A stretch of DNA of 64,000 nt from the NCBI GenBank assembly GCA_914767715.1, contig OU612067.1:28554162-28618161 (forward strand), given 5' to 3'. Position 1 is the first letter of the stretch. Every line of letters begins with the position of its first letter. The position numbers were made by a program, and so were the translations under genes. Origin of the DNA: Membranipora membranacea. Taxonomy: Eukaryota > Bryozoa > Gymnolaemata > Cheilostomatida > Membraniporidae. The notes below the pieces were generated by a model that was not told the origin of the DNA, searched no databases, and saw only the letters and a list, made by a program, of their open reading frames with translations. Shown here piece by piece: positions 1 through 11,900 of this stretch.

Positions 1-2853
1 AAAGCTCAAACAAAGCGGACCTATAACACAAAATATACGAAGCTTGTACAGAAGATTGTCGATGAGGCGCTGAAGGAAAAGAAGAAAAATAAGGTAATGA
101 GGTATACCCTACAGGATGAAAAGTTTCATGAGAAAGAAGGGATGACCGCAAATGATAAATGTGGTGAAAGCTTTATTAAGGAGTATATTGAATGAGATGT
201 TTTCATGCACTTTTGTGTTTTATTTCAGTTTGAGCGACAGATGGAAAAAAATCCAGAAGTGAACAGAAGGATCAAATACAATAGTTACACAGAGGAAGAG
301 AGGACGACTGTCGGTAAATATGCACACGATCATTCTACAGCAGCTGCTTTGAAAAAGTTTGGCCCGTACCATAGACTAACAGAATCAACTGTCAGGACAT
401 GGAGAGATAAGTTCAGAGAATCGCTCAAGTACCGCCCTCAGGTTAGTTTTAGTTTGATTTGTTACATGTTCTCTGTGTATGACTTATTATTTATAAATTG
501 GTTGTGACTCCTGTTAAGCTCCAACTAGCGCATCATTTACACAGGGTTGGTAACCCCTCAGCGCTACCGCTCTGTCATTGGTGCACTAACCAACCCACCC
601 CCATTGGATTCTGTGGAATAAGATATGACTGCATTATTGACAACATCGACTGGGCCTACCACACCGACCGGTTGTGACATCTAAGGATTGAAGTGTTGCA
701 CCACTGAATTTTTTATATACAATTATTTGTTACAGCAAGCTCCGGCTAAGTTGGGACGGCCATTAGTGATAGGAGAAAAGCTCGATGAAGTGGTAAAAAA
801 GAAGATAAAGATTGTTAGAGAGTCAGCAGGGATTGTTGACCGGCACACAGTTCAGAGCCTTGGCATTGCTACTATGCAGGTAAGCTTTGTGCACTCACAT
901 TTGAAAAGTTTATATTCGCATTTTCAAATATTTAAAAATAAAATTAGCCATGATTATTCATCTTATGTGCAGTGAATTTGAGCTACATTTGGTTGGAATA
1001 ATCGAGTCATTTATACATCATGTGAAAAATGATTAATTGATGGTATACCTGTCATAGTGCAAGACCAGACCTTCTTAAAACTGAGAAATATGGTGTTTGT
1101 TATTCAAAATCATTTTTAATTGATTTCTCCAGGTACACAACCCTATGGGATTAAAAGAGAACGGTGGTCACATTGATATTACGGAGTCCTGGTCAAAGAG
1201 TATTTTGAAAAGGATGGGTTTTAAAAAATGATGCTCGACTACAGGCAAACTTCAGCTGCCATCTGAGTAAGTTGCATAATGGCTTGAGCATAAAAAACTA
1301 ATTGCAGGTTGATTGCTCATCATTAGTTCAGAACTTTGTTTGTGCATTTTCAGAAGTAAATAACATTGATGACTCATCTCACACCAGTAATTTGTATATT
1401 TTTAGAAGTAAATAAGATAACTGTGGATAATAAGTCATGTTAAATAATATCCTACAATGCATCATTTGGGAGTCATCGTGCACAATAGGTCAATGATAGC
1501 ATATAATTTTGACTGAGTATTTTTGGGAGATTTCCAGGCCTGAATTACGTGGTGAGAATGTTGTTGTGTATGTCACATATCAGCAGTAGTAGGTTGACTG
1601 CCAACTGAAACAAAACTTTGTTGTGTACTTGGATTTTCAAATATCCGTATCAGCGTCTCCTCTGATGTAATGAGTATAAATGGGAGTCTGTGTTACTAAA
1701 AAATTGCCATACAAATTGAAAAATTAGTTCAATGATGTGAGTTTTTTTTCTTTTTGCAGCTATGTCAGTGAGAAAAAGTTTACCTTCTGTAATGAAATGG
1801 CTACTCACTCATGTATCAAGAGATCAGATACCGGCTGAGATGGTGTTTAACTGGGACCAGACTCCCTTACACTACATCCCTGCTGGAAAGTGGACCGTGG
1901 AGGCTGAGGGGACGAGTAAGGTACCAATAGCCGGTGGTGCTGACAAGAGGGCCTTAACGGCAATCTTCACCGTGACATTGTCAGGCGAGTTCCTGCCCAT
2001 GCAGTTGATTTATACTGGAAAGACGAGCCAGTCGCTGCCAAAACACAAATTTCCAGCTGGATTCTCCCTAACACAGAACCCATCCTATTGGTCCAACGAG
2101 GAGACCATGATGTTGTGTATCAATGAGGTTCTGGAGCCTTACATAACAGCTAGTAACAGAGCTCAACCAGCCAACAACACCGGCTCTACTGATATACGAC
2201 GCATTCAGAGCGCACACCACTGATGGAATTCAGCAGCGCCTCGAAGAGCTGAATGTATGTCTAGTGATGGTCCCCAAAAACATGACAGACCACCTACAAC
2301 CGTTGGACATCAGTGTCAACAAACCAGCTAAAAATTACATGAAGAGGAGGTACGCTGAGTGGTACACAGAGCAAGTTGTTCCCCTGGAGGATGACAGAGT
2401 ACGCAACTATGAGGTAAAGTAATTTTGCATCTCCAAGAAAAAAATATCTGAGGGGAATTTTGATAGTTTGAGAATTCAAGCTGTGGGAAAAGAATGGCCG
2501 ATTCTGTTGGCGGACACTTGGCATATGCAGTTTGGAGTGTATTTAATGTTCAATGTATATATCAATGTACCACTACATTTATTAGAAATGTAAACCAACA
2601 GATCTGTAGACTCATATGGTTCTCAGGCTATGCTGAATAGTGCAACAATTACATTGGTATGTACACTTTTTTAATTTCAGGATCTAGCCTAAAGTCATCA
2701 ATCACATTGAGGGAGCTGGGTGCTCAGTGGATTAGATGACTGTATGAATTCTTCCAACAGGCTCCCAGAAAAGAGATTATCATTAATGGGCTCAGTCACT
2801 GGGGCATAAAGGTAGCTTGGGAACTGGGCCCGGTAAATGACGATCCATTCTAA
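1..2853 (+). pseudogene. Decayed multi-exon DDE (pogo/Tigger-like) transposase gene, 5' end outside window
   Basis: Exon-like blocks with matching GT..AG borders lie at 1-93, 229-441, 736-879, 1133-1266, about 1760-2413 and 2681-2853. Block 2 encodes a basic helical DNA-binding region ending in TESTVRTWRDKFRE. Block 5 carries the DDE core: FNWDQTPLHYIPAGKW with the first catalytic Asp, KRALTAIF, then in another frame YDAFRAHTTDGIQQRL and MTDHLQPLDISVNK. The last block resembles the family C-terminus (LRELGAQW). Breaks seen: an in-frame TGA at 1229-1231, a frame change near 2175-2195 between the first and second catalytic regions, a likely earlier shift near 1800-1830, and stops at about 2687-2692 and in the last block. 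Pogo-like DDE elements cut and paste DNA. This copy cannot encode an intact enzyme and is probably a fossil transposon or a dead domesticated gene. The first exon extends left of the window. Confidence 0.8.
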
Positions 2854-3094
2854 GATATTGAGTGAGGACTGCTGTATGTAGAGTCACTTTAGTTTCAGTG
2901 ATTCAATTGTGAACAAATGTGTTTTAGTGTACCAACATTAATGAGGAAAATTTATTATGTATTTTGTAATATTTACAGATTCTTGTACAGGTAGATAGAC
3001 ACGAGATTTACAAAAACAGCATGGTTATATATACAGATTTATAAGTGTTTAGAATATTATCGGTACCGGTACAGGTACAGGTTGATCCGTTCCG

Positions 3095-4056
3095 ATACAG
3101 TGATTGTGGGGATATAACTCCCTGATACAACAATTCATACCCAATAAGAAATGAATATTTCTTTGTCTGTTTTAGTCGTTTCCCGCCAACCATACCGGGC
3201 AGTCGATAGTGATGGCAGTGTTGATCTCTTTCCAAGCAATTATAAGGAAACCCATGTTCCAAAACCTGTCCTGTCACGGTTAGATATTAAAATAGAGCCA
3301 TGTGATGTGGAATTGACAGTCATAGTGGATGAAGCTTCTAACCAGCCAACACAACCCGACCTACAGGATCTAGTCCCGGACCCATTTGGCTTGTCTGAAT
3401 CACCCGAAGCAAAACGTCATGTGCGATTGACAAACACGTCTGTATTTGCCGATTATATTCTACCTGAGACAGCTGCCAAGAGAGATCTCCAACTTGCTAA
3501 TCCTAGTTCAGTACCACAACATCATAAGTTCAATGATGTCATTATACTGGATGTCAACGATGAGGCGCTGAAGGAAAAGAAGGAAAAGAAAGAAATCAGT
3601 TTTACTATGACCTGGGAGGAGGAAATGAGGAATATATACGGATCTGATTCTGAATCTGAAGCAGAAAAATTTGTATGGGGACGCGGTAAAAACAAAAGAA
3701 GGAATGAGTCCGATGAAGAGTTAAGTCTTGAAGGCGAGAACATTATACTAGATGTCAACGACTTATACCAACCATCCCAGGAAGTCGTTAGTGATGACAG
3801 TGATGATCTCTTTCCAAGCAATTATAAGCAAACTCATGTTCCAAAACCTGTCCTGTCACAGGCATATCCAAAGATTGAGGTTCACAGTAAAGCTAAAACA
3901 AAACGGACTTATAAAACTAAAACTAAGAAGCTTGCACAGAAGATTGCCGATGAGGTCAAGTCATCCAGTCTAATACAGTGATTGTGGGGATATAACTCCC
4001 TGATACAAAAGTTCATCCCCAATAAGAAATGAATATTTATTTTTTCGTTTTAGTCT
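3095..4056 (+). repeat. Direct repeat flanking the duplicated exon (3095-3177 and 3973-4056)
   Basis: About 83 bp beginning ATACAGTGATTGTGGGGATA and ending in a pyrimidine-rich TTTTAGTC acceptor occurs twice, 878 bp apart, with few differences. The second copy overlaps the end of the long exon, so its first bases supply the terminal codons and stop. This is a partial tandem duplication of one exon plus its upstream intron edge. Confidence 0.75.
3176..3981 (+). pseudogene. Second copy of the transposase-associated N-terminal exon (acidic/basic region)
   Basis: A single long open frame of about 268 residues follows a good acceptor (TTTTAG at 3170-3175) and ends at a TGA at 3979-3981. It is acidic (a SDSESEAE run) with a basic tail, KAKTKRTYKTKTKKLAQKI. 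That tail matches the peptide encoded at window bases 1-70 (KAQTKRTYNTKYTKLVQKI). The frame also contains an internal repeat: LFPSNYKETHVPKPVLS and LFPSNYKQTHVPKPVLS, near 3220-3280 and 3810-3860. No catalytic domain follows it. I read it as a duplicated, orphaned N-terminal exon of the same transposase-like gene. It could instead be a small gene built from that exon. No known enzymatic family was recognised. Confidence 0.5.
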
Positions 4057-4195
4057 CTTCCTGCCTAAGTCTATACCCTATTCATTTATCCCGCCTGAAA
4101 CTGAGCCAGCGGAAATCATCGCACTGAAGAATGTCTCAGCGATACCTGTCACCACCCCTCGGCTGATATCTGTTGGATGGACTACACTAGACATG
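4054..4195 (+). other. Exon-like open stretch after the second repeat copy
   Basis: The second copy of the repeat ends in an acceptor (TTTTAG to 4053). It is followed by 47 open codons that include IPPETEPAEII and ISVGWTTLDM and by a GTGAGA donor at 4196. The composition looks protein-like, but I find no start, no family and no convincing next exon downstream. It may be a fossil exon of the gene whose duplication created this block, or chance. Confidence 0.25.
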
Positions 4196-4441
4196 GTGAG
4201 ATATACCAGATATAATGTACATGGTGGTGAACCTGTCATGAGAATGTAGGTTGAGGTCACACTTATGGTTATCACGCTGCTCCAGGTGTATCCTAGACTG
4301 AATACTTTACCAAACTTCTGCAGCCCAATAATTGTTGTTGACAATCATATATATCATAGCGTAGGCCTGAGAAATTCCTAACTCTATTTTCAATTCCTGA
4401 ACTAATACTCATAAAACTTTACCCGTTTATAGCCTACTTAA

Positions 4442-4800
4442 ACCACTGCTGCCACACAGCCAAATGTGTGCTTATAGAATTCTGTGTAGCTCAAAACTAA
4501 TAAAATGAGGCTGCAATCTCAGCATTGTCACCTAATGAGCAAATAATTTGCACAAAATGATGGTCAAAATTAGGCTATGAAATTAATTATCTACCGCATC
4601 AGGTGACGTAGTTACTGTTTTACTAGTGCACACTGTACAGTCTTAAGCTGGTGCGTAGATTTCATGCCCTGATTTTGAAGATCAGTTTGTGCAAATTATT
4701 TGTCCATTAGGTGACAATTATGAGATTTAAGTCTCAATTAATTAACTTGGAGCTATGCAGAATTCGATGAGCACAAGTTTGCATGAGTGGCAGCAGTAGT
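4442..4800. mobile_element. MITE-like element with about 143-bp terminal inverted repeats
   Basis: The left arm (4442-4584, beginning ACCACTGCTGCC) is matched, at roughly three quarters identity, by the reverse complement of the right arm (4658-4800, ending GGCAGCAGTAGT). Blocks such as TTGTCACCTAATG and CAAATAATTTGCACAAA are shared. The 73-bp centre is unrelated and there is no coding capacity. A clear target-site duplication was not found. This is a non-autonomous inverted-repeat element of unknown superfamily. Confidence 0.6.
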
Positions 4801-5951
4801 ATAAACACTTTATATTTTGTTATATACACTATGCTCATTGTTTATAGTTATATTAGATCACTTTATAGTTCATTCCATACCAATGTGCCTGCCTGAACCT
4901 CTTATTATATACAACATTGTACCAAAGTTACTAAAATTAAGTTTGCAGTATGAGTGTAGCATATAATAAATTAGTAGAGATATAAACAATACCATTTACT
5001 GTGACAGTGAGGGGAATTAATTATGTGCATAAGATACTACGATGTGCAAGTTCGAAAATACTTCACACTTTTACCGGCACCTCGCTGTGCGCTTAGCTTT
5101 GATGGTGTCTGACTGGCACTCCACATGAATGCTGGATATAAAGAAAAAAACATTGCTCTATGAAGACAAATGCAGCGCTTCACCAATGTGCAACCATCAA
5201 TAATGAAGCTGAGCACACAAGCTATAGTATCTTAAAAAGCGCTTGACTGTTGAAATCACTGTTTTGTGGCCTACTAGTTACCAGTTACGGAGTTGGCCAC
5301 AGCCAAAATAATTTTCTCGGTTGTTGATCGATGCCAACAGGGTTCTGGCTTGAAAGATGACATATTCTTCATCGCATAATTATAAACAAATTAATGCGGT
5401 TTTGGTGGTAAGAAAAAAGACTATCTTCCCCTGGGGTTCATTGTTCCCCTCCGGCTCATCATTATCAATGACAACACATTGACTCAGCATTTTATGGTGC
5501 CATCGAATGTTACATGAGGTATACTGGCACTCGGACAGCAGCTTCAGTAGATGGATTTTGTTTTCCCCTTTTAAATGTAAACTGGCTTCTAGATAGGATG
5601 CTTAGTCAATTTAAGGTCATATAAATAGGTCGAGATGTCAAGAAAAGTTAGTATCCTGTTGCTCTAGGAGCATGGGTTGAACTCAAATTAAAACCACACA
5701 TCCCATTTACATAAGTGAATTAGAGCAATGATGATAGTTTTATAGTATCTCTGATTATAGACACCTTGAATATGTCACTCAAGTATGAATCCTATTGTTG
5801 AGATTGATGAGCCCTGGATTACTGTTTAAATAGGCTTGTGCAAACTCTGATAGTCATTGTCTGTGTGCGCAGTCTGTTGGGTCAAGTAAAGCTTAGCAAG
5901 CCTCTATAGATACTATTTCAGTTTACAAGTTGTGGAATTTCTTACACAAAT
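4801..5951. other. Non-coding stretch upstream of SORD
   Basis: AT-rich sequence with no supportable ORF. A weak inverted repeat (ATAAGATACTA near 5030 against TAGTATCTTA near 5225) suggests another degraded small element. The SORD promoter must lie here, but no specific promoter motif could be identified. Confidence 0.4.
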
Positions 5952-8900
5952 ATGGAAAACGTAGCTGCTGTACTTCATGGGCCATGTGAGGTGAAAATTG
6001 TAAGTTGGTGTTAATTACGTAAATTGTTATAAAATGTCATGAAAATATAACTTTCTTTTGTCTACCATACCTGTATCTGAATAGAAGTGTACATACTATA
6101 CATCTCATCCCACTGGTACTAACAGATGGACAAACCATTCATGTTTCACTATTTGTGTTTGTTATGATTATTTGTAGGAGCCATGGCCAGTAGAAGAACC
6201 AAAGGCTGGAGGTGAGTTGTTATATTATTTTAGCATCAGCGACTCATCAGCCAAGCATGCTCTTTTGTCTTCTTGTCTGATGAGTTGCTATTATGTCTTT
6301 GTCTTATTCCCGTATAACTGGCTCCGACCGACCTAGGGCATGGGAGTAAGATGTGTACTATGACATCAGAATATTGTACCCTTACATGACAAGTTACCCT
6401 ATATCGTAGGGTAACACCAGATATTTGGGCTGATTACCCTATGAGACCAGATGACCCTATAACCACCCCACTTCTGCACCTGAGAGCTGTTTCAGTTTAT
6501 TTTGCTTAGTACGTAGCCATGCGGTCTAGTTTTCAACCAATTGCATATAGTTTAAACTTTTTACATAATAATACTCTGGCAAATTATGGTTTTCTCATAG
6601 TAGAACAACACGATAATGACACATTCGGCAGCTTGTTTTCTACCCCATGCCGCCGCCAGGAGGTTTTCAGGTTCCCCCAGACCAACCCAACCCGCATGGT
6701 GATGCACCACCAGATATGGAGGCCAGCCAACTTGTCATGTATGATTGTACCTGAGCGAACAGAGGGTCAAAATTTCTCGACTTAATTATTCAAATCCTCC
6801 AATTTTTCAAATAATAAAAGAATGGTTGTCATTAGCCTTATCTAAGCGGCACGATCTCACAATAAAAAAGTGGGCATCTGAGTGACAGATAGGATTTGTC
6901 ATGGCTCAAAGTTTGCTATTATGTATCATGTCACTATTGAGTTTCTGCCTGCCATTTTTGACTGACATATTTCTCTTTGCAGAGATTCAGACTAGAGTAC
7001 ACTCAGTAGGAGTATGTGGCACAGACATACATTACTGGAAGTCTGGACGCCTGTTTGATCAGCCTCTCCCCTCCCCGATGGTACTCGGACATGAGACAGC
7101 TGCTGAGGTCATCAAGGTCGGAGAAGGCGTCACTGAATTCAAAGCAGGTAGTCAAATCTGCCTAAAATATCCTGATAGATGGATAGCGTATAAGATGAGA
7201 TTGTTTTCTTGTTCCGCGCTGCATATATAACTGAAATATTGAGCAATTATGAAAAATCAAAGAGTTTCCGTTGTCACATTATTTTGAGACTATTCGCAGT
7301 CATAGTACTCAATCTGTGACTATAATTGATATTGTGACCACATTTCTCCCAGCTCAGGGTCTGACAGGTCTTCCTCTTATCATATTATAGGAGACAGAGT
7401 ACATCTGCACCCGGCCCCTGCCTGTCATGTTTGTGAGCTTTGTGTGATCGGTAAGGAACACAACTGTCAGTATATAAAACTGGGTAAGATGTTCCATGGT
7501 CACATCAGGAGAATCTGTAACCATCCAGCTGAGTACACCATCAGGTAAGCATAGTGTTAGACTGAGATCCTGAAAGATCTTTATCACACTGCTCTCACAG
7601 CCATCACGACTGCCATTAAAGTCTGGCTGTGACTGCCCTATTATGTGCAGGAGACTGGATTATTAATATCTGCTCTCCACTTAGTGTTAGCCGTTTCCAT
7701 TTACTCATTTTAAGGATTCTGACAAGCCACCCTGTTTTTACTGCTGCTTTATTTATGATGAGGGAAAATATTTAGTCTTAACAGTAGATACACACCACAG
7801 GGTGCCAGAGACTGGGACAATCAATTAAAATGTTTCTCAAACAGAACTTGAACCCATAACTTCTGTGCCACTGTGGCCTGGCCCTGATATGAATAGCAAG
7901 CATATTAATTCAAAGAGAGTCCTATTTTCTGAGCAGGACAGTGTTAGCAATGACTATGACATGACACTCCCGCTGTTCCCTGTCCACAGCAATTCAAGCG
8001 TGAAAACGAGTGTTCGTCATTTTGGATGCTGTGCTCGCTTGCCCTGTTTATATAAGATTACAATGTAGAAATGATTTCCTTCTGCAGACATAGCCTTACT
8101 TATTTCAGATTTACCTGAGAATGGTTCATGCAATTCTCTTGATTTTTTTTACATGTGTTACCAGAACATATGGGCCACAGTCTAGGCATTTATTCATGTA
8201 GTCAGTCAATGGATTTTGCAGATATATTTGATTTAGTGGCTAACATTCCTTTGTGAGATGAGTAAGACAAGGCAGGGGCGTATATTCTAAAAAATTTCAC
8301 TCGCTGACTTTCAGCCCGATCCACACGCCGTAGGCGTGGCGGGGAGGGTGTGGGAGGGGCGCCCTCCCACCACGGAAATTTTTGCATATCGGTAGCAAAA
8401 TAGTGCAAGCAGAGAGGTATTCCAATAGCTTAATGAGCTGTTGGGTACTTTCAGAAAACAACTCAATAGCAGTAGAAGATTACGGTAAAAATGCTCCAGT
8501 TATAAAGCACCCATTTGAAAAAAAACTGACCTGGATGGGATTCGAACTCACAACAATCTTATGAACGTGATTATCAGGCAGCCGCTCTACACACTGAGCT
8601 ATTCAGCCACTCACGGAAATCCTTGGGCCGTGAGTGATAATATACGCCACTGAGACAAGGTACACACAATACTAGATAGCCCTTACATCAAACAAAGTTT
8701 CCTATGACCAACAGTCATTCTAAGCTGACCAAAGGAAGGTGTCAGATTTATGAAATTTGTCATTCACAAGCTGAAAACTAGATAAAAACAGCCCAAAAAC
8801 AGCCTTCTTTTCTCCCTCCCCCTCCAACATAATCTTTTTGTGAACCATGAAAATAATCATTGTTACCAATCACCTCAATCAAGATATTTACTTGAGAACA

Positions 8901-11900
8901 TTTGCTCCAATTTAAGAGGTAAATGTGTCTATAGAGACGGCCCAAAAAGTGTCCAGTTCATAGCGCCATATGGACATGTCTCTTCTATACATATGCTAAG
9001 CAAAAATTACCCAACCATCTGCATGAATGATGGGGCCTTTATTTTAGATTGAGCTTAGCGTTATAACATGAAAACTCAGGTCCATACTCTAGTACTCAAC
9101 TACATCAGTGAAACTCCACCCATAATCTCAGCTGTCATATAGTTAACCTACCAGGCGTTTAGTCGCTGGCAAAATAGTAAGTGGTAAGATCACCACAGTT
9201 GCATTTATATCACCTTCCCTTGTTAGTCAAACTATCGTTAGTCATGTTTCCCCTCAAACGCTATGATAAGGCCAATGTCACTTAGTTGATCCTACAGTGT
9301 ACTTTATAGTTTTTTACCAAATCTTGCAATAAGATCCTACGATATCCTCTCGAGTATGATCCATACTAACTCGATACTCAAAAATTTTCAAAGAAACTGA
9401 TCTGTGCATTGACATAGACTGCACTTATTCAGTAATATTGATAGTCCATGTTTAGATGTGCTGAGTAACTGTGGTGCACAAATGGACAAGATCTGATGCC
9501 ACAAAACAGAAAGCTTCTCCAAGTCACCCACTGCTAACACATTTCAATACTACTCTCTAGGAGGCCGTCAAATTCATTTGGATTTTTTATCACCCTGAAG
9601 ACTGAAATAACTAGATAACACATTTATTTACATGGATCTACTTTAAGACATGCAAATACTAGTTTTTGATGTAAAGAGAACTGTTTATCTGAGTAAGTCT
9701 TGTGTGTCAAAACATCTTAAAGTTTGTAAGGATTGCTAAAAAAAATCCTAAAAACTCAAAATCACTTGTTAGTAATCATCACATGATTTTGATTTTTACA
9801 TCATTGAGATGCCTGAAATGTCTAGATCTAAAATATTTTTATTTGAAGTTTCAGTGAAATTTGGAAATAATTTTCTTGAAAAACAAACAGGCTACCTGTG
9901 TAAATTTTGAATTTCCTATTGAAATTCTATTGAAAGCCACTAATCATAAAGCTCATAATTGAAGCGTAACACTCGTTTTCATGCGGGCCGCTTGCCTATT
10001 CAACTGAAGACCGCAGTTTGATAGGAGTGTCATATCTTAGTATTTATAATCTTTGGTGTTAGTTATTGTTATGACGTGAGGTGTCTCAGATATAATAACG
10101 CATTGTAACCACATCCTGGTTTAAGTGCTCAAACGGTGCAAGATGCTGGTAGAGGCATTTCATTATCAACCACTGAGGGGAGAAAGTGGTTGATAATGAA
10201 ATGCCTCTACCAGCATCTTGCACCGTTTGAGCACTTAAACTAACCACATCCAAATTAAATTTCTGCCTTGTCATCCCACTAACTGACACTTTGACAGCTG
10301 TTGTTAGTTTTGAACATTCATACAGCATACCATGAATTTTATTACTTAGGTGCAAGAGCCAGTTTCTAGATTATGAACTGCTTTATCATACTATTCCAAC
10401 CTGTAACTTATTTTCCTGGTCAAAGAAATTCTGCTACATACCCTAATATTCCTGTATTCTGCAAATATTCATTCATTCTTTGTAATTAATCCCCTCCCAA
10501 CATTTTTGATTAAAACTTTGACTTTATAATTTAACCAGGATACCAGATAACTTGTCTATGGATGAGGGAGCCCTGATTGAGCCGTGGGTGGTCGGTGTGT
10601 ACGCTGTCGACAGGGGACAGGTAACTCTCGGACATAAGTGTGCTATCATCGGTGCTGGTGCTATTGGAGTTATGGTGTTCCTGGCTGCCAAACTTGCTGG
10701 TGCTGTGGATGTCTGTGTTGTTGGTATGTATGGGTTTAATATCAGATATTTTCCTGTGATGTAAGTCTGCCAAAAGATGACACCTCCATGATGATGCATC
10801 TTAAGTTAATATGAACCAAGCTGTGGTTTTTTGACAGCTAGAATATTGTGACCCGGTCACGCATATTGTCTTTGCAATCTTTATTCATGTATCCATGAGT
10901 ACCATCAAGCTGTATCCAATAAAATGCCTTGTCGTTTGAAACGATCAAGCAAAGATTTTAGAATGAGTTTAGCATGTTTTCTGCATCACAAACTCAATAT
11001 TTATTATAGGTTTATGATCTAACAATCAAGGCTGACTAAATGATATACTCTATGGCTAACGGCCACGGATCTGAGATTCTACAGGGTTTCTGAAGCAATT
11101 AATCATCATTTATTTGTGTACATACTTATTGTTCCTCATCTTTATCTCCAGATATAAATCAGGCTAAGCTGGATCTGGCTAAGAAGACAGCAGACTGTAA
11201 GACACTGCTAGCTACTCGAGATGCACGTGAGACGGCTGGTATGATAGAAGAGGCCCTCGATGGTAAACCTGATATCGTATTTGATGCCACATGTACAGCA
11301 CCAGGTATCACTACTTCTATATATGTGAGTTTATTTCTACCCTCTCGATAAATTAATTTAAATGTAATATCCATATTTGATACTGATATCTCGGAACTGA
11401 TCACTGCTGTGAAATTATTTCAATGTAGACCCACACTGCAATTAATGGGATTTTTCACAACACCGTATAGTGTTAGTGATAGAATAAAAAAATCAATCAA
11501 GGAAGAAGCAATAATTATGCCCATCTGGAAGGTTCGCCTAGATTTGCAGATGCTTTAGAGTGCGGTATGTGCAGCACAGCTTCCCAGCTTTAGTATTGTA
11601 CCAAGAAATCGGGTCAGTCAGGCATTTCTATGACGAGAGCAAATGTGATGTAAACAGAAACTTTGGCTGTAATTTATCAGCGGACAATGGTATGTTGCTC
11701 CGTCACATCGACCTTTGGCTAACAGCTAGTCAAGAGGCCGTTGCCTGCGATTGGGATTTTGTGGCGCTCCACTATCAAACATGATAGTGGAGGGCCACAA
11801 AATCCCAAACGCAGGCAACGCCCCCTTGACTAGCTAACAGCTAGCTATTATAAATAGATTGTTTCTAACGAGGGGGAACAAGAAGATAAACCTGAAAGTG

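Noticed and set aside
6519-6785. 88-codon ORF in SORD intron 2
   Set aside because: It lies inside an intron whose flanking exons join perfectly and has no protein features.
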